Source: Patescibacteria group bacterium (GTDB taxonomy: Bacteria > Patescibacteriota > Minisyncoccia > Phycocordibacterales > JANLHH01). Taken from it: a stretch of DNA of 6,053 bases. The position numbers and the translations under genes are program-made. Position 1 is the stretch's first letter, and the number at the start of each line of letters is the position of its first letter. A model generated the notes under the pieces. The model saw nothing but the letters and a program-made list of their open reading frames with translations. It made no database searches and was not told the origin of the DNA. The stretch is from the NCBI GenBank assembly GCA_024654605.1, contig JANLHH010000019.1, positions 1-6,053 of the forward strand. The letters are read 5' to 3'. Below, piece by piece: positions 1 through 5,965 of the stretch.

Positions 1-849
1 ACTGCGATCCGTCCGCTCGTGGACGGGGTTATTTCCGATTACGAGATCACCGAGGAGATGTTGGCGTATCTCATGAATAGGGTAAAAAAAATATCCAACA
101 AAATGATTCGTCCGCGCGTGGTGATCGGCGTGCCTTCAGGGGTGACGAATGTGCAGATACGCGCTGTTCGCGACGCGATGAAATCCGCCGGAGCGAGAGA
201 GGTTCATATTGTAGAAGAGCCCATGGCGGCGGCTATTGGTATTCGTTTGCCGGTGAAAGAACCGGTCGGCTCTATGGTGATAGACATGGGTGGCGGAACG
301 ACTGATATCGCGGTTATCTCACTGGGTGGCATTGTGCATTCCAAGAATCTGCGGATCGCCGGGGATAAACTAAACAACGATATCATTTCTTATATCCGTG
401 ATGAATTTAAGATCATGATCGGCGACCGTACCGCGGAGAGCGTAAAGATTGCCATCGGATCGGCACTTGGCGACACATCAGCAGAGGCTTCGGTCAAGGG
501 AAGGGATCTTATCACCGGATTACCGAGAGAGGTTATTATTACCGAATCAGATATCAGGGAAGCGATCGCTTCGTCCGTCAATCATTTAGTGGAAGCGGCA
601 AAGGAAGTATTGGAAGGAACACCGCCGGAAATTCTTTCGGACGTGATGAATCGCGGCGTGGTGTTGGTTGGCGGCGGCGCGCTCATTCCGGGCCTCGCAG
701 AACTCTTGCATAAAGAGTTGAAGATACCTGTCCATATTGCCGATGATCCGCTTACGTCAGTCGTGCGCGGAACGGGAATCATTGTGGAAGACATTGAGTA
801 TTTCATGGAGGTATTAATTAAAAACGAAGATGAATTACCGCCAAAATAA
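1..849 (+). CDS. mreB: Rod shape-determining protein MreB, 5'-truncated by window edge
   Basis: MreB is the bacterial actin homologue; it forms membrane-associated ATP-dependent filaments that steer side-wall peptidoglycan synthesis. The reading frame is open from base 1 and 282 residues are visible. By remembered alignment to the about 336-residue Thermotoga MreB, roughly 58 N-terminal residues, including the first phosphate loop, lie outside the window; the GTG at 19 is internal and not the real start. Visible signatures, numbered from base 1, are EEPMAAAIG (72-80), the phosphate-2 loop DMGGGTTD (95-102) with its conserved aspartates, and the adenosine motif VGGGALIPG (223-231). Met35-Ile36 fall where the hydrophobic membrane-insertion loop (Leu93-Phe94 in Thermotoga) is expected, so membrane binding looks retained. 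It is the first visible gene of the mreB-mreC-mreD-mrdA operon, and its last 20 bases overlap mreC. The call is firm. Confidence 0.97.
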   Translation, partial: TAIRPLVDGVISDYEITEEMLAYLMNRVKKISNKMIRPRVVIGVPSGVTNVQIRAVRDAMKSAGAREVHIVEEPMAAAIGIRLPVKEPVGSMVIDMGGGTTDIAVISLGGIVHSKNLRIAGDKLNNDIISYIRDEFKIMIGDRTAESVKIAIGSALGDTSAEASVKGRDLITGLPREVIITESDIREAIASSVNHLVEAAKEVLEGTPPEILSDVMNRGVVLVGGGALIPGLAELLHKELKIPVHIADDPLTSVVRGTGIIVEDIEYFMEVLIKNEDELPPK

Positions 850-1636
850 TATAAAGCGAAATATACTGGTCGGTATCTTTGCTCTCATGGTATTGGTCTC
901 CGTTTCCTATTTTTGGGGCGGCACGATCTATTACGGAATTTCTGCGGCAGCTCATTACGTTTCGGAGCCCCTTTGGAAAGCGGGGAGCCGCGTGAGCAAT
1001 ACCGCCTCTTCGTACGCCGGCTTTTTGGACTCAAAAGAAACTTTAAAAGAAAGGAATGATGAACTGGAGCAAGAGATTCAGGAGCTTCGCTTGAAGCTTC
1101 TCTCCAAAAACTTTCTATTGCAAGAAAACAAGGAACTGAAGGCGATGCTTGGGCGCGTCAGTGAGCGAGATGTGGTGCTTGCCGCAGTGCTCTCTAAGCC
1201 GAACAATTCTCCTTACGACACGCTCATCATTGATATAGGGAAGGATAAGGGAGTAAAAGAAGGAGACAAAGTCTTCGTTGAGGGAGAGATCGTGATAGGG
1301 ACGATACAAGAAGTCTACGCGTATTCTTCAAAGGTGGAGCTGTACTCCTCTCCGGGTCTTACACACAATGCAACACTTCGGGAGGGTACTATTCCCGCCA
1401 CGGCTTATGGGAAAGGTGTTGGTAACTTTGAGATTACTTTGCCGCGTGATATTGAGATCGCTTTAGGCGACGTGGTTACGATTCCCGACACAGAGGTAAT
1501 AGTACTCGGCAGCGTTCTTTATATCGGAAAAGACCCGAATAGCCCGTTTCAGAAAATTCTCGTAAAAAGCCCGATTAATTTTAGTGAGTTAAGATGGGTA
1601 GAAGTTGTCGTCTCTTCTTTTGAGAATACCAATTAA
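830..1636 (+). CDS. mreC: Rod shape-determining protein MreC
   Basis: MreC is the single-pass membrane scaffold of the elongasome; outside the membrane it forms filaments and activates PBP2. The 268 residues have the family layout: a short basic cytoplasmic N-terminus (1-10), one transmembrane helix (about 11-28), a periplasmic or extracytoplasmic coiled coil (about 68-107, rich in Lys, Glu and Leu), then the beta-barrel core starting near 112. The core shows the typical pattern TLIIDIGKDKGVKEGD (131-146) followed by a valine/glycine-rich strand region. Length is in the normal range. The ATG at 830 is the only usable start after an in-frame TAA at 815, so the gene overlaps the mreB end by 20 bases and is probably translationally coupled to it. 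A GGAGGT at 807-812 lies 17 bases upstream, too far for a standard Shine-Dalgarno. Function is inferred from layout, motif and position between mreB and mrdA; confidence is high. Confidence 0.95.
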   Translation: MNYRQNNIKRNILVGIFALMVLVSVSYFWGGTIYYGISAAAHYVSEPLWKAGSRVSNTASSYAGFLDSKETLKERNDELEQEIQELRLKLLSKNFLLQENKELKAMLGRVSERDVVLAAVLSKPNNSPYDTLIIDIGKDKGVKEGDKVFVEGEIVIGTIQEVYAYSSKVELYSSPGLTHNATLREGTIPATAYGKGVGNFEITLPRDIEIALGDVVTIPDTEVIVLGSVLYIGKDPNSPFQKILVKSPINFSELRWVEVVVSSFENTN

Positions 1637-1648
1637 TTAACGTTTACG

Positions 1649-1662
1649 CCGCCCGAAGGCGG
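1649..1662. repeat. Short GC-rich hairpin between mreC and mreD
   Basis: CCGCC (1649-1653) and GGCGG (1658-1662) form a perfect 5-bp stem around a CGAA loop, and an outer TTAAC (1637-1641)/GTTAA (1664-1668) pair could extend it across an asymmetric internal loop. It fills most of the 46-base mreC-mreD gap in the mRNA. No U-tract follows on the plus strand (an A-run follows instead), so it does not look like an intrinsic terminator. It may affect mRNA stability or mreD translation. Read on the minus strand the loop is TTCG closed by C-G, a very stable tetraloop, but no minus-strand gene is present. Confidence 0.5.
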
Positions 1663-1682
1663 GGTTAAAAAATCTCATAGGC

Positions 1683-1949
1683 ATGATAAAAAGGATTATT
1701 GCAGATATAGGTATAGTATTGAGTATCTTATATGCGCCGTGGTGGATGACGGTCTCCGCGGGTGTCTTCTTTGCATTTTATTTTAGTAACTATTACGAAC
1801 TGATAGCCGCAGGCGCTCTCGTAGACATACTCTACGGAAACAACAGCACTTCTTTGATACACATCCCTTTCGTTTTCAGTATTGGTTCAATTATTTTTTA
1901 CTTTTCCATTCAATTTTTGAAGACTAAAATGCGTATGTATAATAGCTAA
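1683..1949 (+). CDS. mreD: Minimal MreD-like membrane protein
   Basis: This 88-residue, strongly hydrophobic protein sits exactly where mreD is expected, between mreC and mrdA. MreD is an integral membrane partner of MreC in the elongasome. Hydrophobic stretches at about 5-18, 20-35, 38-51 and 58-78 suggest three or four membrane segments, with a basic tail (KTKMR, 80-84). The GALVDILYG stretch (44-52) resembles the glycine/aspartate motif (GLLLDLL-type) seen in MreD. Typical MreD is about 160 residues, so this is roughly half length; no continuation is seen in any frame before mrdA begins 3 bases after its stop, so it looks like a compact form and not a frameshift. The ATG at 1683 has no convincing Shine-Dalgarno. 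Identity rests mainly on position, topology and the weak motif; it could also be an unrelated small membrane protein. Confidence 0.7.
   Translation: MIKRIIADIGIVLSILYAPWWMTVSAGVFFAFYFSNYYELIAAGALVDILYGNNSTSLIHIPFVFSIGSIIFYFSIQFLKTKMRMYNS
1917..1943 (+). promoter_or_regulatory. Possible internal promoter giving near-leaderless mrdA
   Basis: A perfect TATAAT (1938-1943) ends 9 bases before the mrdA ATG at 1953. A TTGAAG (1917-1922) lies upstream with a short 15-base spacer. If active, transcription would start within a few bases of the mrdA start codon, the geometry of leaderless genes. It lies inside the AT-rich end of mreD, so chance is a real alternative. Confidence 0.3.
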
Positions 1950-1952
1950 ATA

Positions 1953-3641
1953 ATGTCAAAGAAAAGACCATACAACCACGAAATAGATCCCGACGAGATC
2001 TTTTTGGATTCCCGTAATCTTCCGGAGTTTGATATACATCAGTTTGAAGGAAGGATTGAACGCCCCATTTCCAAACAAGCCGTCTTCCTGATGGGTATCG
2101 TGTTCGTGCTCGTGGGGGTCATTTTTCTCGGACGACTCATGGATCTTCAGGTGGCGCGCGGGGAATTTTATCGGGAACGCGCTGAGAATAACCGCTTACG
2201 GCATATCCCCATCTTTGCGGAGCGAGGAGTGATCTATGACAGAAATAATCAAGAGATGGCATGGAACGTGCCGAGCGAGGATGATTTTTCAAATCGAGAA
2301 TACATCAAACAAGAAGGATTTTCACACGTGCTCGGATATATCAGCTATCCCAAGAAAGACAGTTCGGGTTATTATTATCAAACCGCTTTTGAAGGGAAGA
2401 ATGGTATTGAAAGCACATACAACGATCTTTTAGAAGGGAAGCAGGGGATCAAGATAAATGAGGTGGATGTGTTTGGTGAACTGCAGTCCGAGAGCACCAT
2501 TCTCCCATCGGAGGATGGTGAAAATATCGTGCTTTCCATTGACGCGCGGGTCCAGAATAAACTCTACGAATTAATAGGAAATTTATCCCGCGATGTTTCG
2601 TTTACTGGCGGGGCGGGTATTATTATGAATATTGAAAATGGGGAATTGCTCGCGATGGCGAGTTTCCCTGAATACAGTTCGGACGTGCTCTCTCGCGGGG
2701 AAGACGGCGAAAAAATAAATACATACATCATCGACGAGAGCAAACCATTCTTGAACAGGGCTGTTTCGGGGCTCTATACGCCGGGATCGACGGTTAAGCC
2801 CTATGTGGGGATTGGCGCACTTCATGAAGGTATTGTGACGGCGGATACTTCAATACTCTCTACCGGTTCCATATCAATTCCCAATCCCTATTTTCCTGAT
2901 CTGCCTTCTGTCTTTAACGATTGGAAGGCGCATGGGTGGGTGGATATGCGCAAAGCAATCGCCGTTTCTTCCAACGTCTATTTTTATGAGATTGGCGGGG
3001 GGTATGAAGATCAAAAAGGACTCGGTATCGCAAAAATAGAAGAATATGTTCGCCTGTTCGGTTTAGGGGAACTTACCGGCATAGACATACCGGGAGATGT
3101 GGAAGGAGTGGTTCCCAATCCACAGTGGAAGGAGAGTAATTTCCCAGACGACCCGTGGAAAGTTGGCGATACCTATCATACGTCAATCGGACAATATGGT
3201 TTTCAGGTGACGCCTCTGCAAATGGTGCGCGCGGTTGCGGCGATCGCAAACGACGGCACATTGGTAAAACCTCACTTACTCATCGGGATTTCGGAACAGC
3301 CGATCAATCAGGAAGAATTCATCGTAGGAACAATAGATATAGAAAGAAAATATTTTAATGTCATTAAAGAGGGAATGAGGCGCGCGGTAATTGAAGGATC
3401 AGCGACCGGATTGAATATTCCCGGAGTTTCTGTCGCGGCAAAATCCGGTACGGCGGAAGTGGGAATCTCTAAGAAGCGCGTTAACTCATGGATTACGGGA
3501 TTTTTCCCTTATGAAAATCCCAAGTACGCTTTTACCGTTGTCATGGAAGAGGGTCCTCGCACCAATTTAATTGGGGCATTGTATGTGATGCGTCAGCTTC
3601 TTGAATGGATGGCGATGGAAACACCGGAGTACACGAAGTAG
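1953..3641 (+). CDS. mrdA: Penicillin-binding protein 2, elongation-specific transpeptidase (reduced head)
   Basis: This is a class B penicillin-binding protein that cross-links peptidoglycan in the side wall with MreBCD and, normally, RodA. The 562 residues show a cytoplasmic tail (1-40), one transmembrane helix (about 43-63), the family motif RGVIYDRNNQEMAWN (91-105), a GIEST segment (151-155), and the transpeptidase domain from about 190. All three active-site motifs are intact: STVK (279-282, nucleophile Ser279), SSN (339-341) and KSGT (497-500). The oddity is the N-terminal head: only about 28 residues separate the DRN motif from HVLGY (125-129), where E. coli PBP2 has about 100, which explains the short length. 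The cytoplasmic tail, rich in Asp and Glu, is long. The gene starts 3 bases after mreD, so it is cotranscribed; there is no Shine-Dalgarno. PBP2 is preferred over the division enzyme PBP3 because of the mreBCD context. No rodA follows; greA does. Confidence 0.93.
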   Translation: MSKKRPYNHEIDPDEIFLDSRNLPEFDIHQFEGRIERPISKQAVFLMGIVFVLVGVIFLGRLMDLQVARGEFYRERAENNRLRHIPIFAERGVIYDRNNQEMAWNVPSEDDFSNREYIKQEGFSHVLGYISYPKKDSSGYYYQTAFEGKNGIESTYNDLLEGKQGIKINEVDVFGELQSESTILPSEDGENIVLSIDARVQNKLYELIGNLSRDVSFTGGAGIIMNIENGELLAMASFPEYSSDVLSRGEDGEKINTYIIDESKPFLNRAVSGLYTPGSTVKPYVGIGALHEGIVTADTSILSTGSISIPNPYFPDLPSVFNDWKAHGWVDMRKAIAVSSNVYFYEIGGGYEDQKGLGIAKIEEYVRLFGLGELTGIDIPGDVEGVVPNPQWKESNFPDDPWKVGDTYHTSIGQYGFQVTPLQMVRAVAAIANDGTLVKPHLLIGISEQPINQEEFIVGTIDIERKYFNVIKEGMRRAVIEGSATGLNIPGVSVAAKSGTAEVGISKKRVNSWITGFFPYENPKYAFTVVMEEGPRTNLIGALYVMRQLLEWMAMETPEYTK

Positions 3642-3660
3642 GCGAAACAGTAAGCCTTTA

Positions 3661-3689
3661 TTGACTTTCGGCCTTTCGGCCTTTATGAT
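3661..3689 (+). promoter_or_regulatory. Sigma-70-type promoter for greA-lysS
   Basis: TTGACT (3661-3666) and TATGAT (3684-3689) each match the consensus at five of six positions and are separated by exactly 17 bases. Transcription would start near 3696, giving a leader of about 58 bases to the greA ATG. It lies 19 bases after the mrdA stop and separates the elongasome operon from greA-lysS. The spacer is almost wholly made of a tandem, self-complementary repeat (listed separately), which may serve as an operator. Confidence 0.7.
3666..3681. repeat. Tandem TTTCGGCC x2 with GGCC palindrome in promoter spacer
   Basis: Two perfect adjacent copies of TTTCGGCC occupy 3666-3673 and 3674-3681. GGCC (3670-3673) pairs with GGCC (3678-3681) around a TTTC loop. 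GGCGAAA (3641-3647), which overlaps the mrdA stop, can also pair with the second copy with one bulged G, and TTT follows. The element could therefore be a weak terminator for the upstream operon, an operator inside the promoter, or both. The U-run is too short for a confident terminator call. GCCTTTAT also occurs twice, at 3654-3661 and 3679-3686. Confidence 0.55.
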
Positions 3690-3725
3690 GTCTAGTGAGG
3701 AGTGAGTGGGAATATACTCATTTTC

Positions 3726-3731
3726 TATAAT
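3726..3731 (+). promoter_or_regulatory. Second candidate -10 element upstream of greA
   Basis: A perfect TATAAT ends 22 bases before the greA ATG at 3754. The positions expected for a -35 box (around 3702-3708, GTGAGTG) are a poor match and there is no extended -10 TGn. If used, it would make a leader of about 16 bases. It also argues against the upstream GTG at 3706 as the greA start, because that codon would lie outside such a transcript. Confidence 0.35.
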
Positions 3732-3753
3732 CAAACCCCAAACTACTACCTAT

Positions 3754-4224
3754 ATGGATAATGAACCGAAGACATATTTAAGCAAAGAAAAGTACAAAGA
3801 GCTTACTGAAGAGCTCGATTTTCTTAAGACAAAACGGCGCAAAGAAATTGCGGAGAAGCTTGAGTATGCCAAGTCACTTGGCGATCTCTCTGAAAATGCC
3901 GAGTATCACGAAGCGCGGGAGGATCAAGCAAGCACCGAACGGCGCATCGTTGATCTGGAAGTATTACTCAAGGACGTAGAAGTGGTAAAAAAACACCACA
4001 GTGAAGAAGTAGAGATCGGGTCTGTGGCAATCGTTCAAAAGGAAGGTGAAAAAGAAAAAAGAACCTACCAGATCGTCGGTTCTGCGGAAGCGGATTCTAC
4101 CACAGGGAAGATTTCAAATGTGTCTCCGCTTGGTGAGGCGCTCATGGGAAGAAAAAAAGGAGAGACTGCTTCTTTCCAAATTCCCGCCGGTGAGGTAAAA
4201 TATAAAATTATAGACATTGAATAA
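3754..4224 (+). CDS. greA: Transcription elongation factor GreA
   Basis: GreA enters the secondary channel of stalled, backtracked RNA polymerase and stimulates cleavage of the RNA 3' end. From the ATG at 3754 the product is 156 residues, close to the usual 158. An in-frame GTG at 3706 would add 16 residues with no family similarity; it has AGGAG (3698-3702) only 3 bases upstream, so it is possible but less likely. The N-terminal coiled-coil hairpin (about 10-77) carries the conserved tip GDLSENAEYHEARE (43-56), with acidic Asp44 and Glu47 matching the Asp41/Glu44 pair of E. coli GreA. The C-terminal FKBP-like domain (about 84-156) contains the typical YQIVGSAEAD and SPLGEALMGRKKGE stretches and ends EVKYKIIDIE. 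It is followed 54 bases later by lysS, likely on the same transcript. Confidence 0.96.
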   Translation: MDNEPKTYLSKEKYKELTEELDFLKTKRRKEIAEKLEYAKSLGDLSENAEYHEAREDQASTERRIVDLEVLLKDVEVVKKHHSEEVEIGSVAIVQKEGEKEKRTYQIVGSAEADSTTGKISNVSPLGEALMGRKKGETASFQIPAGEVKYKIIDIE

Positions 4225-4264
4225 TCAGCTTCTTTAGCCGGCAGTTCATAAGAACCTAAACGCT

Positions 4265-4269
4265 GGAAG
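4265..4269 (+). promoter_or_regulatory. Probable ribosome binding site of lysS
   Basis: GGAAG ends 9 bases before the GTG at 4279 and is the only reasonably placed Shine-Dalgarno-like sequence in the window, which supports that start. GAAGCT (4266-4271) overlaps it and is the reverse complement of AGCTTC at 4227-4232 just after the greA stop, so the site could be partly masked in a 6-bp stem. Confidence 0.4.
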
Positions 4270-4278
4270 CTCTCCCTT

Positions 4279-5748
4279 GTGGCATCTCTAGAAGAACTTC
4301 GCAGTGAACGCATCAAAAAGCTCCAGAATCTTAAGGCAGAAGGGATAGATACCTATCCTATTGTTTCGCATAGGGAATATTCACTCGCTGAAGCGCTTCT
4401 CGCGTTTCCCAAACTCTCAAAAAGAAAAAAACCGATCGTTCTTGCCGGGCGCGTGCTCGCACTCCGCAAACAAGGCGGTCTCATATTTTTGAATTTCAGC
4501 GATGGCACGGAAACACTGCAAGCCATGATGAAGAAAGACGATCTGGTGACCGGAAGTTTTCAGTTGTTTGCCGACAATATAGACATCGGCGACTTTGCGG
4601 AGTTCACGGGGACGCTTTTTATCACTAAGCGAAAAGAAAAAAGTATTTTGGTAAAGAGTTGGCGCATGCTTGCCAAAAGTTTGCGACCGCTTCCCGACCA
4701 ATGGGCGGGCCTGCAAGATGTGGAAGAGCGATTCCGGAAGCGATATCTCGACACACTCATGTCTGTCGAAGTAAAAGAGCGTTTCATTATGCGCTCGCGT
4801 ATCATCACGACATTACGCTCTCTTTTGGATACCGAAGGGTTTCTTGAAGTGGAAACACCGATATTACAGCATCATGCCGGCGGGGCTACCGCAGCACCAT
4901 TCACGACGCACCACCATGCGCTTGATATTAATCTCTCCCTGCGCATCGCGCCGGAGTTATATCTGAAGGAACTTTTGATCGGCGGATTTCCGAAAGTCTA
5001 CGAGATGGGACGAAATTTCAGAAATGAGGGGATTGATGCGACACACAATCCGGAATTCACCATGCTTGAGTTTTACGAAGCGTACAGTGACACAAAGAAA
5101 CTTATGGTGTTCATGGAACGCATGATCAAGAGCACCGTAAAGGCGCTTTTCAAGAAACAAAACATTCCTTACGGAGAACACACCATAGATTTTTCTAAAA
5201 AATTCCAAGTTGTTTCATATCTTGATCTGCTCAAGCGCTACGCGCTCATCACGCATCCGGAATCTATCACCAGAGAGGAGGCGATGACCAAGGCGCATCA
5301 GTTGGGCGTGCCGGTGGACAAGAAAGAGGGAACGCAGAAGATACTTGATAATATCTACAAAAAATCGTGCCGTCCAAAAATCATACAGCCAACCTTCATT
5401 ATTGATTATCCCGCTGATTATCTTCCGCTTGCGAAACGGAAAGAAGAAGGAGGAAATCTTGTTGATGCGTTTCAGCTGGTGATCGCCGGTATTGAAGTGG
5501 GAAAAGCGTTCTCCGAGCTCAACGATCCGCTTGACCAAGCGGAGCGTTTCAAAAAGCAGGAAGAACAAAGAGTGGCCGGTGATGAAGAAGCGCAGACTCG
5601 CGATGACGCATTTTTGGAGGCAATGGAGTACGGTATGCCGCCCGCGGGAGGTGTGGGGATCGGTATTGAGCGCCTGGTACTTTTGTTTACCAACACACAC
5701 AACGTTCGCGAAATCATTCTTTTCCCCACACTCCGCCCGAGAGGGTAA
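4279..5748 (+). CDS. lysS: Lysyl-tRNA synthetase, class II
   Basis: This enzyme charges tRNA-Lys with lysine using ATP. The 489 residues match the class II LysRS layout: an N-terminal helix, an OB-fold anticodon-binding domain (about 52-132), and the catalytic core from about 150. Motif 1 lies around 172-194 (VETP at 191-194), motif 2 is FRNEG (247-251) followed by HNPEFTMLEFYEAY (256-269), and motif 3 is GVGIGIER (458-465) with Arg465. Lysine-pocket residues expected from E. coli LysS are present as Glu226 (APELYLK), Glu264 and Tyr266. One differs: in the FSELND segment the preceding Asn-Gly of E. coli (Asn424) is Lys409-Ala410. GTG is the start, with GGAAG upstream; the E. coli enzyme is 505 residues, so the gene is complete. 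It closes the greA-lysS unit and is followed by a strong terminator. No T-box or other riboswitch fits in the 54-base gap before it. Confidence 0.97.
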   Translation: MASLEELRSERIKKLQNLKAEGIDTYPIVSHREYSLAEALLAFPKLSKRKKPIVLAGRVLALRKQGGLIFLNFSDGTETLQAMMKKDDLVTGSFQLFADNIDIGDFAEFTGTLFITKRKEKSILVKSWRMLAKSLRPLPDQWAGLQDVEERFRKRYLDTLMSVEVKERFIMRSRIITTLRSLLDTEGFLEVETPILQHHAGGATAAPFTTHHHALDINLSLRIAPELYLKELLIGGFPKVYEMGRNFRNEGIDATHNPEFTMLEFYEAYSDTKKLMVFMERMIKSTVKALFKKQNIPYGEHTIDFSKKFQVVSYLDLLKRYALITHPESITREEAMTKAHQLGVPVDKKEGTQKILDNIYKKSCRPKIIQPTFIIDYPADYLPLAKRKEEGGNLVDAFQLVIAGIEVGKAFSELNDPLDQAERFKKQEEQRVAGDEEAQTRDDAFLEAMEYGMPPAGGVGIGIERLVLLFTNTHNVREIILFPTLRPRG

Positions 5749-5785
5749 AGGAAGAGGATTTTTCATGTGGTAAAACGAGATAAAG

Positions 5786-5809
5786 ACCATCCAAACGGGT
5801 GGTTTTTTT
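5786..5809 (+). terminator. Intrinsic terminator after lysS
   Basis: ACCATCC (5786-5792) pairs with GGGTGGT (5797-5803), with one T-G wobble, around an AAAC loop, and is followed directly by an uninterrupted T-run to 5809. The AAAG just upstream can extend the stem into the T-run. It starts 37 bases after the lysS stop and separates the greA-lysS unit from mraZ. Confidence 0.9.
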
Positions 5810-5879
5810 AATGTGCGGCCTCCAGGCGTTCTTGCTATAGGAGATAACGTTTTTAAGGGATACGTCGGGGTAGCTAAAA

Positions 5880-5947
5880 GTGGATAACTTTTTTGTGTAG
5901 TGGGATGAAGTGGTATATAATGAAAGGCAAGTGGGATAAGGTGGGAT
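5880..5947 (+). promoter_or_regulatory. MraZ-type operator: phased GTGG(G)AT repeats
   Basis: GTGG repeats begin at 5880 (GTGGATAA), 5900 (GTGGGATG), 5910 (GTGGTATA), 5931 (GTGGGATA) and 5941 (GTGGGATG), spaced 20, 10, 21 and 10 bases, so all fall on about the same helix face. The pairs form an 18-base direct repeat (5899-5916 and 5930-5947) identical at 15 positions. MraZ of E. coli is known to bind TGGGN repeats separated by 5 bases, a 10-base period, at its own promoter. The array flanks and overlaps the predicted promoter directly upstream of mraZ, so autoregulation is the natural reading. The 5880 copy is the least certain. Confidence 0.8.
5893..5921 (+). promoter_or_regulatory. mraZ promoter
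   Basis: A perfect TATAAT (5916-5921) has TTGTGT (5893-5898) 17 bases upstream, a weak -35 that keeps the TTG. Transcription would start near 5928, giving a leader of about 38 bases that contains two of the MraZ-type repeats; two more lie in the spacer. A bound repressor would block the promoter, and a weak -35 fits a tightly regulated one. The region 5810-5875 upstream shows nothing recognisable. Confidence 0.65.
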
Positions 5948-5965
5948 GTTCCCAAAACACCAACC

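Noticed and set aside
807..812. GGAGGT as Shine-Dalgarno of mreC
   Set aside because: It lies 17 bases before the ATG at 830 and an in-frame stop at 815 excludes an ATG, GTG or TTG start any closer; it also encodes part of MreB.
1643..1671. TTTACG and TAAAAA as a promoter for mreD
   Set aside because: The -10 match is poor and the elements overlap the hairpin; cotranscription with mreC is simpler.
3155..3358. Small plus-strand frame inside mrdA
   Set aside because: It lies in another frame of the well-supported PBP2 transpeptidase domain and shows no domain.
3706..3753. Upstream GTG start for greA
   Set aside because: It would add 16 residues without family similarity, and its AGGAG is only 3 bases away; the ATG at 3754 gives the usual GreA length.
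4225..4278. T-box or lysine riboswitch before lysS
   Set aside because: The gap is only 54 bases and lacks any T-box core or lysine-riboswitch structure.
5879..5887. DnaA-box-like AGTGGATAA (reverse TTATCCACT)
   Set aside because: It is a single copy with one mismatch to the consensus and fits the phasing of the neighbouring GTGG repeats; no origin features surround it.
5876..5894. AAAAGT/ACTTTT hairpin with T-run as a terminator
   Set aside because: The stem is almost all A-T and weak, and the region is better explained as part of the mraZ operator and promoter.
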